Source of the DNA: Bradyrhizobium elkanii WSM2783
GTDB lineage: Bacteria; Pseudomonadota; Alphaproteobacteria; Rhizobiales; Xanthobacteraceae
Length of the DNA: 64,000 nucleotides
Direction of reading: 5' to 3'
Assembly: GCF_000472865.1 (NCBI RefSeq)
Contig: NZ_AXAP01000021.1
Location: forward strand, 21,054 to 85,053
Shown here in pieces: positions 8,678 to 20,205 of the stretch (within the stretch, counting starts at the first letter, position 1; every line of letters starts with the position of its first letter). Under the pieces are notes generated by a model that saw only the letters and a list, made by a program, of their open reading frames with translations, was not told where the DNA came from and made no database searches. Both the position numbers and the translations under genes were made by a program.

Positions 8678-9868
8678 TCACCTGCGCTGGTTGTAGACAT
8701 CGATGCAGACGGCGGCGAGCAGCACCAATCCCTTGATCACCTGCTGGTAGTCGATGCCGACGCCAAGGATCGACATCCCATTGTTCATCACACCCATGAT
8801 CATGGCGCCGACCACGGCGCCGCCGACCCGCCCGACGCCGCCATAGGCGGAAGCGCCGCCAATAAAGCACGCGGCGATGACGTCCAGCTCGAAACCGGCG
8901 CCAGCCTTGGGGGTTGCCGTGTTGAGACGTGCTGCAAAGATGAGGCCGGCAAGCGCCGCCAGAACTCCCATGTTCACAAAAGTCAGGAAGGTGAGCCGTT
9001 CAGTCTTGATACCGGACAGCTTGGCGGCTTTGGCATTGCCGCCGACGGCGTAGATTTGGCGCCCGATGATCGTCCGGCGTGTGACGAAGCCATAGAGTGC
9101 GATCAGCGCGGTCATAATCACGAGCACATTCGGCAGCCCGCGATGCGAAGCGATCAGGTAGGTGAAGTAGAGGATAACAGCCAGAAGCGCAGCACTTTTT
9201 GCGACGAACAGCGCATACGGCTCGACCTCGATCCCGTGCGATTTCTCACGGGCACGGGTTTTGGCGCTGGCATAGACCAGCGCCAGCGCCAGGACAGCGC
9301 CGATCAGCAACGAGGTCGGGTGCAGCGTGTCGGCGCCAGGAAAGAGCTCCGGGATGAAGCCTGAAGACAACTTCTGGAAGGTCGGCGGAAATGGCCCTAC
9401 GGATTGTCCCTGCAGAACCGCCAGGGCAAGGCCCTTGAACACCAGCATGCCCGCAAGCGTGACGATGAAGGATGGAATCCCGAAATAGGCAACCCAGTAT
9501 CCCTGCGCCGCACCGATCGCCGCGCCGACCAGCAGGCAGGCGACGAAAGCGAGCGGATAGTCGACGTGATAGCGGACCATGAGCACGGCGGCGATCGCGC
9601 CGATGAAGCCGGCGACCGACCCGACCGAGAGGTCGATATGGCCGGTGACGATCACGAGCAGCATGCCGAGCGCCATGATCACGATATAGCTGTTCTGCAA
9701 CACCAGATTGGTAAGATTGAGCGGCTGCAGCAGCGTGCCGTCGGTAACGATCTGGAAGAACAGCATGATCGCGAACAGCGACAACAGCATGCCGTAGTTG
9801 CGCAGACTGTTCTTGATGAACCCCGCATGCCCGCGTTGCACAGGCAGCGAAACCGTCTTGTCGCTCAT
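8678..9868 (-). CDS. gguB: Multiple-sugar ABC transporter permease GguB/XylH-like
   Basis: A 396-residue CUT2 permease, longer than RbsC, as is usual for the GguB/MmsB/XylH branch. It shows GMLLVIVTGHIDLSVGSVAGFIGA (about 72-95), the extra central hydrophobic insertion around residues 190-235, and GRQIYAVGGNAKAAKLSGI before the last helices. Its start overlaps the stop of the gguA-like ATPase by four bases (ATGA), showing translational coupling. Together with the ChvE-like binding protein it should import several aldoses (arabinose, xylose, galactose, glucose) across the inner membrane. The gene symbol rests on neighbourhood and length. Confidence 0.88.
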   Translation of the reverse strand: MSDKTVSLPVQRGHAGFIKNSLRNYGMLLSLFAIMLFFQIVTDGTLLQPLNLTNLVLQNSYIVIMALGMLLVIVTGHIDLSVGSVAGFIGAIAAVLMVRYHVDYPLAFVACLLVGAAIGAAQGYWVAYFGIPSFIVTLAGMLVFKGLALAVLQGQSVGPFPPTFQKLSSGFIPELFPGADTLHPTSLLIGAVLALALVYASAKTRAREKSHGIEVEPYALFVAKSAALLAVILYFTYLIASHRGLPNVLVIMTALIALYGFVTRRTIIGRQIYAVGGNAKAAKLSGIKTERLTFLTFVNMGVLAALAGLIFAARLNTATPKAGAGFELDVIAACFIGGASAYGGVGRVGGAVVGAMIMGVMNNGMSILGVGIDYQQVIKGLVLLAAVCIDVYNQRR

Positions 9869-11442
9869 GGCCGCACTCCACCCATCTGCATCCTGTTCCG
9901 CTCCGCGCTGCCTTGTACTGGCTTGTTGCGCATGATGGCGCGCATGATCTTCTCCTGCGTCGCTTCGCTGGCGGCAAATTCGCCGACAAAGGCGCCATCG
10001 TTCATCACGCAGATCCGGTCGCAGATGCCGAGCAACTCCGGCATTTCCGAGGAAATCACCACAACGCCCCTGCCCGCCTCCGCGAGTTCATTGATGATAC
10101 AATACATCTCGTATTTGGCGCCGACGTCGATCCCACGGGTCGGCTCGTCCAGGATCAGGACTTTTGGGTCCGTCATCAGCCATTTTGACAGCACGACCTT
10201 CTGCTGGTTGCCGCCGGAGAGCTGGCCGGTTTCCTGATAGACATCGGAGCAGCGGATTCGCATCCGGTTGCGATAGTCGCTGGCTGCCCTCAACTCTCTG
10301 ATGTCATCGATCACCCATCGCGGCGCGACCTGGGAAAGGCTCGCGAGCGTGATATTCTTGCGGACGTCGTCGGCAAGGATCAAACCGAGCTGCTTGCGGT
10401 CTTCGGTCACATAGGCGAGCCCCGCGTCAATGGCCGCCGGCACGCTGGAGAGGTCGACCTCGCTGCCGTCCAGCCACACCCGTCCGCTGATGTTGTAGCC
10501 CCAGGCGCGGCCGAACAGGCTTGTCGCGAATTCGGTACGGCCGGCACCCATCAGGCCGGCGATGCCGACCACCTCGCCGCGCCGCACGTGGAAGCCGACA
10601 TTCTTGATCACCTGGCGCTCGGGATGGAGCGGGTGATGGACGCTCCAGTCCTCCACCACCAGCACGGGGTCCCCGATCCTGGCGTCGCGCGGCGGGAAAC
10701 GATGGGCGAGATCGCGATCGACCATGCTGCGTATGATCCGGTCTTCCTCGACCTGCTCGGTCCGGCAGTCGATCGAGTCAACGGTGCGGCCATCGCGCAA
10801 GATGGTGATGCGGTCGGCGACGCGCGCGACCTCGTTCAGCTTGTGCGAAATCAGGATCGAGGCGATGCCCTGCTGGCGGAACGCCATGAGCCGGTCGAGC
10901 AGTGCCGCGCTGTCGGTCTCATTGAGACTCGCGGTGGGCTCGTCCAGGATCAGGAGACGCACCCGCTTGGAGAGCGCTTTCGCAATCTCGACCAGTTGCT
11001 GCTTGCCGATACCGAGGTCGGTGATGAGCGCATCCGGCGGTTCGCGCAGACCGACCTGGGCCAACAGTTCCCTTGTGCGCCGATATACTGCGTCGCGGTC
11101 GATCACGCCGAACCGCGCCGGCGGATGCGACAGAAAAATGTTCTCGGCAATCGACATCAGCGGGATCAGTGCCAGCTCCTGATGGATGATGATGATCCCG
11201 AGCGCCTCGGAATCGTTGATGTCGCGAAAACGCTGTTCCTCGCCATCGAAGACGATGGTGCCTTCATAGTCGCCATGCGGATAGACGCCGCTCAGCACTT
11301 TCATTAGCGTCGACTTGCCGGCGCCGTTCTCGCCGACGAGGGCGTGGATCTGCCCGGCCTCCACCATGAAATTGACGTCGCGTAGCGCCTGCACGCCTGC
11401 AAAGCTCTTGCTGACGCCGCGCATTTCCAGCATTGCCGTCAT
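9865..11442 (-). CDS. gguA: Multiple-sugar ABC transporter ATP-binding protein GguA/XylG-like
   Basis: A 525-residue ATPase with two nucleotide-binding domains in tandem. The first has Walker A GENGAGKST and Walker B LLILDEPTAS. The second lacks a normal Walker A (it reads GLMGAGRTEFA), the known asymmetry of CUT2 ATPases, but keeps LSGGNQQKVVLSKWL and VLILDEPTRGIDVGAKYE. I start at the ATG at 11442, reading MTAMLEMRGVSKSF. The 37 residues upstream in the same frame overlap the chvE 3' end and look non-native. A weak AGGAC precedes it. The pair with gguB is translationally coupled. Function: energising uptake of aldoses bound by ChvE. Confidence 0.9.
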   Translation of the reverse strand: MTAMLEMRGVSKSFAGVQALRDVNFMVEAGQIHALVGENGAGKSTLMKVLSGVYPHGDYEGTIVFDGEEQRFRDINDSEALGIIIIHQELALIPLMSIAENIFLSHPPARFGVIDRDAVYRRTRELLAQVGLREPPDALITDLGIGKQQLVEIAKALSKRVRLLILDEPTASLNETDSAALLDRLMAFRQQGIASILISHKLNEVARVADRITILRDGRTVDSIDCRTEQVEEDRIIRSMVDRDLAHRFPPRDARIGDPVLVVEDWSVHHPLHPERQVIKNVGFHVRRGEVVGIAGLMGAGRTEFATSLFGRAWGYNISGRVWLDGSEVDLSSVPAAIDAGLAYVTEDRKQLGLILADDVRKNITLASLSQVAPRWVIDDIRELRAASDYRNRMRIRCSDVYQETGQLSGGNQQKVVLSKWLMTDPKVLILDEPTRGIDVGAKYEMYCIINELAEAGRGVVVISSEMPELLGICDRICVMNDGAFVGEFAASEATQEKIMRAIMRNKPVQGSAERNRMQMGGVRP

Positions 11443-11515
11443 CGTATCATGTCCTGCAGTGGAACCGAGCTGTCGTCCGGCAAGCGGGCCTTCTGCGCTT
11501 GCCGGACCAGTTTGC

Positions 11516-12586
11516 TCACTCGAATTGCGAGCGCTTGTAGTAACCGCTGTCAACCAGCACCTTGTCCCAATTGCTCTTGTACACCACCACCGGCTTGAGC
11601 AGATAGGACGGCACCGTCTTGACTCCGTTGTTGTAGGTCTTGGCGTCGTTGACGGGTACTTCCTTGCCGTTGAGCACGGCGTCGACCATATCCGCCGTCA
11701 CCCGCGCGAGATCGCGGGTATCCTTGAAGATGGTGGAATATTGATCGCCCCGCAGTATTGCCTTGATCGACGGCACCTCTGCGTCCTGGCCGCTGATGAT
11801 CGGCATCGGCTGATCGGGCGTGCCATAACCGACACTCTTCAGCGAGGAGATGATGCCAATGGAGAGGCCGTCATACGGGGAGAGCACCGCGTCGACGCGC
11901 TTCTTGCCGTAGAAGGCGCTGAGCAGATTGTCCATGCGCGCCTGCGCGGTCGCACCGTCCCAGCGCAAGATCGAGACCTTGTCCATGCCCGTCTGCTTGC
12001 TGCCGACGACCAGCTTGCCGCTGTCGATATAGGGCTGCAGCACTGACATCGCACCGTTGTAGAAGAAGTAGGCGTTGTTGTCGTCAGGCGAGCCGCCGAA
12101 CAGCTCGATGTTGAACGGGCCCTTGCCCTCCTTCAGCCCCAGCCCCTGTTCGATCGACTGCGCCTGCTGGACGCCGACCTGGAAGTTGTCGAAGGTCGCA
12201 TAGTAGTCGACATTCGGCGTGTCGCGGATCAGGCGGTCATAGGCGATCACGGTGATGCCCTTGGCCTTGGCCTGCTTGAGCACGTCCGAGAGAGTGGTGC
12301 CGTCGATCGCCGCGATCACCAGCACCTTGGCTCCCTTGGTCACCATGTTCTCGACCTGCGCGAGCTGGTTCGGAATATCGTCCTCGGCATATTGCAGGTC
12401 AGTGCCGTAGCCGCGCTCGCGCAGCACCTTGGCCATGTTGTTGCCGTCGTCGATCCACCGCGCGGAGGATTTTGTCGGCATCGCGATGCCGATCGTCGCT
12501 TTCTGTGCAAGCGCGACGCGGCCGGATGCCGCGGCGGTAAGGCCCGCCAGTGCGAGCATAAGCAACGTGGTTTTCAGTCTGGCCAT
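11516..12586 (-). CDS. chvE: ChvE-type multiple sugar-binding periplasmic protein
   Basis: A 356-residue periplasmic binding protein. A signal peptide (about 1-27, ending RVALA) is followed by [21 protein letters not shown], the strand-helix typical of ChvE and Xyl[23 protein letters not shown] (about 134-155), [20 protein letters not shown] (about 181-200) and [13 protein letters not shown] are all ChvE hallmarks. In Agrobacterium, ChvE binds arabinose, galactose, glucose and related sugars and also feeds sugar signals to VirA. Here only the transport role is supported, by the gguA and gguB genes right after it. It is the third gene of the run that starts with galM. Confidence 0.92.
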   Translation of the reverse strand: MARLKTTLLMLALAGLTAAASGRVALAQKATIGIAMPTKSSARWIDDGNNMAKVLRERGYGTDLQYAEDDIPNQLAQVENMVTKGAKVLVIAAIDGTTLSDVLKQAKAKGITVIAYDRLIRDTPNVDYYATFDNFQVGVQQAQSIEQGLGLKEGKGPFNIELFGGSPDDNNAYFFYNGAMSVLQPYIDSGKLVVGSKQTGMDKVSILRWDGATAQARMDNLLSAFYGKKRVDAVLSPYDGLSIGIISSLKSVGYGTPDQPMPIISGQDAEVPSIKAILRGDQYSTIFKDTRDLARVTADMVDAVLNGKEVPVNDAKTYNNGVKTVPSYLLKPVVVYKSNWDKVLVDSGYYKRSQFE

Positions 12587-12652
12587 ATTTTCACTCCCGT
12601 TGGGTTAGGAACGTTTCTGTCGTTGCAGTGAGGATTTGGGCGGGACTATCTC

Positions 12653-13540
12653 CTAGGAATTAGCAAGCCTGACGTCCGGCTCCGGTCGGCCGCGTGCAGC
12701 CACGTCCAGGACGAACGTGCGCCCATGATCCGGGTCGGCAGCACGCGCCGCCGCATCCATGTCTTGCCAGGCCGAGGTGACCAGAAGACGCGACAGATCG
12801 GGCCCGACGAACGCCGGACAGCTCGGCTGACGCGCCGGGACATGCAGGCATCGCAGATGCTCGCCTTGCGGACTATAGACATCAACGCAACCGCCAGCCC
12901 AGCGCGCATTCCAGATCAGGCCGTCGGCATCGACCACCGCGCCGTCAAGGCCGCCAATACCACGGTGTCGCAGCAAAACTTCGGGTGCGCCGCGCGGCAG
13001 GCCTGTCACGGGGTCGAGCGCGATGCGATAGAGTTCGTTCTTCGCGGTGTCGGCGAAATAGCCGAGCGCGCCGTCGACCGAAAAGCAGATGGCGTTCGGA
13101 ATCGTGATGTTCGCAAAGAGGCGCGAGAGCTCGCCGTTATGGAGCGCGTAGACGCTGCCTGCCCCCGCCTCCGCCTTGCGTCCCATGGTGCTGATCCAGA
13201 TCGTTCCGGACGGATGCACCCGCGCATCGTTGGATCGGGTGACGAGATTGTCGGCCTCGAGCGGACGATAAAGCGTCATCGAGCCATCGGCGATCGAACG
13301 GACATAAAGACCGTCTTCCGCGACAACAAGTTGACGCTCCGCGTCAACGCGCGCTAGCGCGCTCGCCATCCTGCCGAGCCGGTGAACGCGGACCTGTCTG
13401 CTCGCGAGGCGAGCCTCGAACAACCTGCTCTCGAGGATATCGAACCACCAGGCGGTATCTGTCGCCGCATCATAGGTCGGGCCCTCGCCGAGGTGGCAGC
13501 GCTCGGCGCACAGAATGGACGTCGGCACTTGCTCCATCAT
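12653..13540 (-). CDS. SMP-30/gluconolactonase family sugar lactonase
   Basis: A 295-residue six-bladed propeller of the SMP-30/gluconolactonase/LRE family, which opens aldonolactones to aldonic acids. Features seen: CHLGEGPTYDAATDTAWWFDI (about 13-33), where the metal-binding Glu lies in GEGP; NDARVHPSGTIWISTMG (about 101-117), with the family N-D pair; and GLDGAVVDADGLIWNARW (about 197-214). Its start overlaps the galM stop by four bases. Sitting between a mutarotase and an aldose importer, it most likely hydrolyses galactono- or arabinono-lactone in an oxidative aldose pathway. The exact sugar is inference. Confidence 0.88.
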   Translation of the reverse strand: MMEQVPTSILCAERCHLGEGPTYDAATDTAWWFDILESRLFEARLASRQVRVHRLGRMASALARVDAERQLVVAEDGLYVRSIADGSMTLYRPLEADNLVTRSNDARVHPSGTIWISTMGRKAEAGAGSVYALHNGELSRLFANITIPNAICFSVDGALGYFADTAKNELYRIALDPVTGLPRGAPEVLLRHRGIGGLDGAVVDADGLIWNARWAGGCVDVYSPQGEHLRCLHVPARQPSCPAFVGPDLSRLLVTSAWQDMDAAARAADPDHGRTFVLDVAARGRPEPDVRLANS

Positions 13541-14625
13541 GTCGGCCCGCCCGCGGAACTAAACCGATAGACGCTGTGGTGCCGATAGACCGAGCCGGGC
13601 GCAAGGCGCGCGCTTGGAAAGTCTGCGCGGTTTGGCGCATCAGGCCAGACCTGCGGTTCGAGGCAGATAGCGTCGGATTGCCGGTAGAGCCGGCCTCGCT
13701 TTCCGACAACCGAGCCATCGAGATAGTTTCCGGAATAGATCTGCAATCCAGGCTGATCGGTCAGGAGCTCGAGAATCCGCCCCGATCTTGGCGCCTCGAG
13801 CCGGGCCGCGAGGCGTAGCTCGCCAGCATCATCGAGGCAGAAGTTATGGTCGTAGCCTCTACCGTTTCGAAGCTGCGCATCATAGCAGCGGATCCTGGCA
13901 CCGACTGCCGTGGACTTGCGGAAATCGAAGGGCGTATCGGCGACCGCGCGGGGCGCCTCCGGCAAGGGAATCGCGCTCGGATCGATCGCGAGGAAACGGT
14001 CGGCGGCGATCGTGAGCCGGTGGTCGAGGATGTCCACGCCTGACGCAGCGCCTTCGAGATTGAAAAAGCTGTGGTTGGTCAGGTTGACGATCGTCGGACG
14101 ATCGACGCGTGCCTCGAAGCTGACGGATAATTCCGTCGGCCCGGTCAGCCGATAGCCGACGCGAATGTCGAGCCGGCCGGGATAGCCCTCCTCGCCGTGA
14201 GCGCTGACATGGGCCAAGGTCACTATCGGCTCCGCCCCATTCTCGATGTCAGCGATCCGCCAGAGCTTTCGGTCAAAACCCTCCGGGCCGCCATGGAGCG
14301 CATGCGCGCCGTTGTTGGCTGCAAGCTGAACGACCTCGCCATCGAGCACGAAACGGCCATTGGCGATGCGATTGGCGTAGCGGCCGACCGTCGCGCCGAA
14401 GAAGTGCCGCTCGCGCAAATAGCCTGCAAGATCGTCGTGACCGAGCACGACGTCTTCGCAGCGGCCAACCGCATCGGGCACGATCAGTGCCTGAAGCGCT
14501 GCGCCATAGGTGATGACATGCGCTTCGAAGCCGCGCGCGCCCGAGAGCACCACCCGATCGACCGGGCGGCCATCGGGCAGCGCGCCGAAAACGTCCCTTG
14601 CAATGCGTGGCGTTGTCTCGGTCAT
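13537..14625 (-). CDS. galM: Aldose 1-epimerase (galactose mutarotase)
   Basis: A 362-residue mutarotase that interconverts alpha and beta anomers of aldoses. The catalytic histidines appear in NGAHALHGGPEGFDRKLW (about 104-121; first His) and NLTNHSFFNLEG (about 182-193). The catalytic glutamate should be near the end, in AICLEPQVWPDAPN. Early GRYANRIANGRF (about 80-91) is a strong family motif. Length fits. It is the first gene of a run continuing into the lactonase and chvE, with which it shares an ATGA overlap. No signal peptide, so cytoplasmic. Confidence 0.92.
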   Translation of the reverse strand: MTETTPRIARDVFGALPDGRPVDRVVLSGARGFEAHVITYGAALQALIVPDAVGRCEDVVLGHDDLAGYLRERHFFGATVGRYANRIANGRFVLDGEVVQLAANNGAHALHGGPEGFDRKLWRIADIENGAEPIVTLAHVSAHGEEGYPGRLDIRVGYRLTGPTELSVSFEARVDRPTIVNLTNHSFFNLEGAASGVDILDHRLTIAADRFLAIDPSAIPLPEAPRAVADTPFDFRKSTAVGARIRCYDAQLRNGRGYDHNFCLDDAGELRLAARLEAPRSGRILELLTDQPGLQIYSGNYLDGSVVGKRGRLYRQSDAICLEPQVWPDAPNRADFPSARLAPGSVYRHHSVYRFSSAGGPT

Positions 14626-14833
14626 GGCTCAGTCTTCGAACGCTTCGACGATCCGGCGCATGCCCATAACCCGCCTGCGATGTGGCGGCCGCATTTTCAA
14701 TGGTCGCAGCGCCGGTGAGCAGTGCGGCAGCGATCTGCCGGCTTTTCTCCTCTCGGCATGCCCGCATACGGGCATGCACACACCTTTCGCGTCAGAGTAG
14801 CTCAATGTTTGACCCGAACGGGCTACCGTCGCA

Positions 14834-16183
14834 TCAGAAATGGACCTCGGTGCGCAGACCAAGAACCCAGGCATTATCGGTCTTCACGCCGTCGGCATTA
14901 TACCCGCGCCCGCCGGGATTGATCACATACTGGAGGTCGAATTTGAGGTTCATCCAGCCGGTCGCCTGCCAACCGTACCAAGCTTCGATCGGAATTTCGT
15001 TACCTCCTGCATTCGGGCTGAGAGCGGCCGAGTTCACGTGGGTCGTGCCCACAGCGAAGCCGACTTCGTCCTGGGGGCGCCAGGCGAATGTTCCGGTGTG
15101 CTTGACGCCCCAGGCGATCTGGTAGTCCTGGTACGACGTCCGGTGATCGGCGACGGTCGTATTGAGGAAGGTATACCAACCCAGCGCGCCCGGACCGTCA
15201 ACGGTCAACCGCTGCAGGATCGACTCATAAACTCCGAAGCGGCCTCTTCGATCTCCCAGATTCTGATCCGGAACACCACCGACGCCCGGGATGGTAACAA
15301 TGATACCCGGGAGGCCACCATCAATCGTCGACTGACTGTCGTACCAGCCGCCCAATCTCCAGGTCCCGTACAGGGCACCGCTCGGGCTCCAGGTCAGCTC
15401 CATCGGCACGAACACACCCGAAACGGGTTTTGAGGAGGGGACGCCTGGCAGGAAGTAGATGCTGGGCTCTGAGGTCGTCAGATAATTCGGATTGGAGTCG
15501 TAGACGCCGACCGAAAACGTCCATTCCTTGGCAAAGTTGTAGTGGACGACACCGGCCCATTGGCTCACCGGCCAGTTGTAGATGTAGCCGCCCTGGATGT
15601 TGCCGGGCTGGCCGCCGCAGAAGGTCAGGTTGATGAACTCGCACAGACCGAAGAAGAAGTCGGAGCCGACTGGGAGACGGCCGGCCTTGAGTTCAAGCTG
15701 ATCATCAAAAAGCTTCTGCGAGTAATAGAGTTGGGTCAGGCGAAAGATATTGCCGCGGCCGAAAACTTCGTTGGTCAACTGCAAGGCCGGAATGCCTGCC
15801 TCGGTATTCAGATTGTCGCCGAAGCGCTGGACCAGCGTGAGGCCGACCGTCCCCCCCGGGATGCCAGCAAGCTTCGCCATATCGAGCTTGGCCCCGAACC
15901 ACAGCTGTCCAGCGTTGGCCGCGGTGTTCCTGTTTCCGCCCGACAGGTTTCCGACGGATTCATTGCCCAGCGTCAGGCCAATATCGATGCCCTGCTCCTT
16001 CAGCTGGGTCCTGCCGAGATCGCCAAACAGATACGGTCTCGTCCAGAAATCATCGGCCGTAACATAAGGAAGCGGCGGAGCTTTCGTTGAAAAATCGGCC
16101 GCATGCGCTCCACCGCTCAACAGAGATGACAAAGCAATCCCCACCCCGCACACGCGCGCGATGTTTACAGATCTATGCAACAT
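14834..16183 (-). CDS. OprB-family carbohydrate porin
   Basis: A 449-residue outer-membrane beta-barrel. A signal peptide (about 1-28, GGAHA) is followed by YLFGDLGRTQLKEQGIDIGLTLGNE, characteristic of OprB. LKAGRLPVGSDFFFG-CEFINLTFCGGQPGNI (about 167-197) and the alternating aromatic strands to the C-terminal LRTEVHF, with a final phenylalanine as needed for outer-membrane assembly, confirm it. Two cysteines (CEF and FCGG) could form a loop disulphide. It lies 170 bases after the permease of the third sugar importer on the same strand, so it probably provides the outer-membrane step for that sugar. GGGAG lies nine bases before the ATG. The 14626-14833 gap shows no gene, only scraps of coding-like sequence. 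Confidence 0.9.
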   Translation of the reverse strand: MLHRSVNIARVCGVGIALSSLLSGGAHAADFSTKAPPLPYVTADDFWTRPYLFGDLGRTQLKEQGIDIGLTLGNESVGNLSGGNRNTAANAGQLWFGAKLDMAKLAGIPGGTVGLTLVQRFGDNLNTEAGIPALQLTNEVFGRGNIFRLTQLYYSQKLFDDQLELKAGRLPVGSDFFFGLCEFINLTFCGGQPGNIQGGYIYNWPVSQWAGVVHYNFAKEWTFSVGVYDSNPNYLTTSEPSIYFLPGVPSSKPVSGVFVPMELTWSPSGALYGTWRLGGWYDSQSTIDGGLPGIIVTIPGVGGVPDQNLGDRRGRFGVYESILQRLTVDGPGALGWYTFLNTTVADHRTSYQDYQIAWGVKHTGTFAWRPQDEVGFAVGTTHVNSAALSPNAGGNEIPIEAWYGWQATGWMNLKFDLQYVINPGGRGYNADGVKTDNAWVLGLRTEVHF

Positions 16184-16353
16184 TTTCTGGCACTCCCAGC
16201 GTCCCCAGGCTTTGTCTATTTTGTGTCACGTTCCCGCCCAAAGCCCTCGAGCCTGGAACGTGCATCCTCCCCAGCCCAGACCGATTTCAGCCGCCGAAGA
16301 AACAGTCCGTATGGCGACTGGCGGTTGAAGTCGTGATTCTCCTTACTGAGCTG

Positions 16354-17411
16354 TCATGCCTGATCGCCCGTACTCATTGGCAACGCAGCCGCGCCGCGCG
16401 GTGATGCGCTCTGCTTTCCTTGCACAAGTGTCGATCTCTGCGCCGTGCGGGCCAGGCCGGCCAGCGCCACCTTGCGCCGCCGACGGCTCTGCAATTGCTG
16501 ATCCGCCAGCACGCCGAGCAGAATCACGGTCCCCATCACCGCAAAGTTCAGGGAATTGGGAATGCCCAGGATGTTCACAAGGTTCTGCAGCACCTGCAGC
16601 AGCGCCGTCCCCAGCACGATGCCGAGAATGGAGCCCTCGCCGCCGCGTAGGCTGCACCCACCGAGAACCGCAGCCGCGATCGCATAGAGCTCGTAGAAAT
16701 TGCCGAACGAACTCGGAGAGACCGAGTTCGTGTAGAATACGAACAACACCGTTGAAACGCCGGCGAGCCCGCCGCTGATGATGTAGGCGGTCGCGATCAC
16801 GATATCCGTGCGGATACCGGAGAAGCGCGCCGCTTCCTCGTTCTTGCCCACGGCATAGAGCCAGCGCCCATAGACCGAGCGGTGCAGCAGCACGCCGAGG
16901 ATCAGCGCAAGGATGATCAGGAAGACGAAGGTGTTCGGGACGCCCGCGATATTGCCGGAGGCGATGTTGCTCAGTGTGCTGGCCTCGTCACCGTAGCCGA
17001 AGCCGCGTGTCGAATCGCTCGTATAGTAGCGGGCGGCGCCGCGATAGATCAGCAACCCGCACAGCGTCACGATGAAAGGCTGCATTTTCAGCCGTGTGAT
17101 CAGGAAACCCTGGATGCCCCCTAGCGCCAGTCCGCCGAGCAGGACGAGCAGCAGCGCGAAGGGCCAATAGACCTGATAAGTCGTCAGAAGGTCGACGAAT
17201 ACGACACCAAGCAGCGCGAACATCGAGCCGACCGAAAGGTCGATGCCTCCGGTGATGATCACAAGCCCCACGCCGAGCGCGAACACGCCGAACAGGCCGA
17301 TCAGATTGGCCATATTCAGCAAGTTCACCAACGATAGAAAGGCCGGATTGATCGCGCCCGTGATGGCGGAGATCACCACCAGCAGCAGGCAGAGGCCGAG
17401 TTCTTTCTTCA

Positions 17412-17415
<4 letters not shown>
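16354..17415 (-). CDS. CUT2-type sugar ABC transporter permease (RbsC-like)
   Basis: A 353-residue inner-membrane permease with FALGVGLVIITGGIDLSVGSMFALLGV (about 45-71), the CUT2 signature, and GRWLYAVGKNEEAARFSGI as the ATPase-docking loop. A C-terminal basic extension (about 305-353, starting at QLQSRRRRKVALAGL) lies beyond the last helix and is probably cytoplasmic. The start overlaps the stop of the upstream ATPase by four bases. It forms one importer with the ATPase and binding protein upstream. Sugar unknown. Confidence 0.92.
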
Positions 17416-18938
<1,523 letters not shown>

Positions 18939-19002
18939 TTGGCGCTTCCTCCCGCACAACGCCCGGTCGCCTGCGGCAGCCCGGCGGTGAAGCATACTGA
19001 AG

Positions 19003-19968
19003 TCACTTCTTCAGCAGTTCCTTCAGAGATGCGGTGAACTCCGCGACGTTGGACTTGCCGATCACCTTGGTCGGTACGATCAGCTTGCTATCCGCCGGGA
19101 TCCAGGACTTGTCGCCGTTCAGCGTTTTGATGATGTTGCTGGCGGAGAGATAGCCGAACTCGTACGGCTGCTGCACGACCGTGGATTCGATCGTGCCGTC
19201 GGAAATGCCCCGCAGCGTGCGCTGGTCCTCGTCGAAGCCGACAATCTTCACCTTGCCGACCTTGCCCGCCGCCTTCACCGCGTCATAGATCAAGGGTGTC
19301 TCGTAGCTCCACAGGCCGGACAACAGCGCAATGTCGGGATATTTGACGAGCACGTTCTCCATATTCGCCTTGGCCTTGGCGAAGTCCACCTGGTCGGTGA
19401 ACACGTCGACCAGCTCGACCTTGGTGCCGGCGATCGCTTCCTTGATACCCTGCACCCGCTCGCGGGCGTTGTCAGCGTCCATCGTTCCGACAAACAGCGC
19501 GATCTTGCCGCCGTTCGGCAGCGCCTTCTTGATCTCCTCGCCCGCCTGCCGCCCAGCCGCGACGTTGTCGGTGCCGATATAGGCGAGACGATTGCTCTGC
19601 GGCGCGTCGCTGTCCGTCGTGATCAACACGGTCTTGGCCGCAACCTTGTTGAGTTCTTCGGTTGCGTGCGGCGCATCGTCTACAGAGATAGAGATGCCGG
19701 CGACGCCGCGCACCAGCAAGTCATCCAACTCGCGCCGCTGGCCCGCCGCAGTTCCGTCGTTGGTGACGATCAACTCGATATTGTATTCCGGGTGCTCCTT
19801 CTGCGCCTTCTCAAGCCCGCGGCCGGCGATGGTCCAGAAGTCGGCCGCGACATTGGTCACCAGCGCGATGGTCTTTTTCTGCTGCGCTTGTGCCGCGCCC
19901 GTGGCCATCGCGAGCGCCGTTGCGCTCACCAGCAGCGGCACGATCAATGTCTTCATTGAGCTCTTCAT
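19003..19968 (-). CDS. CUT2-type sugar ABC transporter, periplasmic substrate-binding protein
   Basis: A 321-residue periplasmic binding protein (Peripla_BP_4). Start at the ATG at 19968 with GGGAGG five bases upstream; a GTG two codons earlier overlaps that site. A signal peptide ends AAQA (about 28), then KKTIALVTNVAADFWTIAGRGLEKAQ. DLLVRGVAGISISVDDAPH and TTDSDAPQSNRLAYIGTDN (about 121-139) fit ribose/xylose-type binding proteins. It is the first gene of binding protein, ATPase, permease and porin, and its start faces the ROK regulator across an AT-rich divergent promoter region. Confidence 0.92.
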   Translation of the reverse strand: MKSSMKTLIVPLLVSATALAMATGAAQAQQKKTIALVTNVAADFWTIAGRGLEKAQKEHPEYNIELIVTNDGTAAGQRRELDDLLVRGVAGISISVDDAPHATEELNKVAAKTVLITTDSDAPQSNRLAYIGTDNVAAGRQAGEEIKKALPNGGKIALFVGTMDADNARERVQGIKEAIAGTKVELVDVFTDQVDFAKAKANMENVLVKYPDIALLSGLWSYETPLIYDAVKAAGKVGKVKIVGFDEDQRTLRGISDGTIESTVVQQPYEFGYLSASNIIKTLNGDKSWIPADSKLIVPTKVIGKSNVAEFTASLKELLKK

Positions 19969-20028
19969 GTGCACCTCCCTGTCGTCACCCCATGAGGGGC
20001 TTCACGCACGGCGCTTTGTGCGCCTTAT

Positions 20029-20049
20029 TTTATTCACGATACGAATAAA
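20029..20049. promoter_or_regulatory. Putative ROK-regulator operator in the divergent promoter
   Basis: A 7-bp perfect inverted repeat TTTATTC (20029-20035) and GAATAAA (20043-20049), separated by seven bases (ACGATAC). This has the shape of operators bound by ROK-family repressors such as NagC and Mlc (TTATT-type arms around a 7-9 base centre). It lies about 60 bases before the minus-strand binding-protein start and 156 bases before the plus-strand ROK gene. The 19969-20205 gap is much richer in A and T than its surroundings. Confidence 0.5.
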
Positions 20050-20205
20050 TTATCGGAACTCTATATCGAGTCAAGGATGTTATTATCCGCTTCCTCACGC
20101 AACAATAGTATAATTGGTACGATGAGGTAGCCTTCATTGCTCTTTTTGGCCATATCCCGCGCCGCACACGTTGATTAACTTCACTGAACGAATTAAAAGA
20201 CCCGC

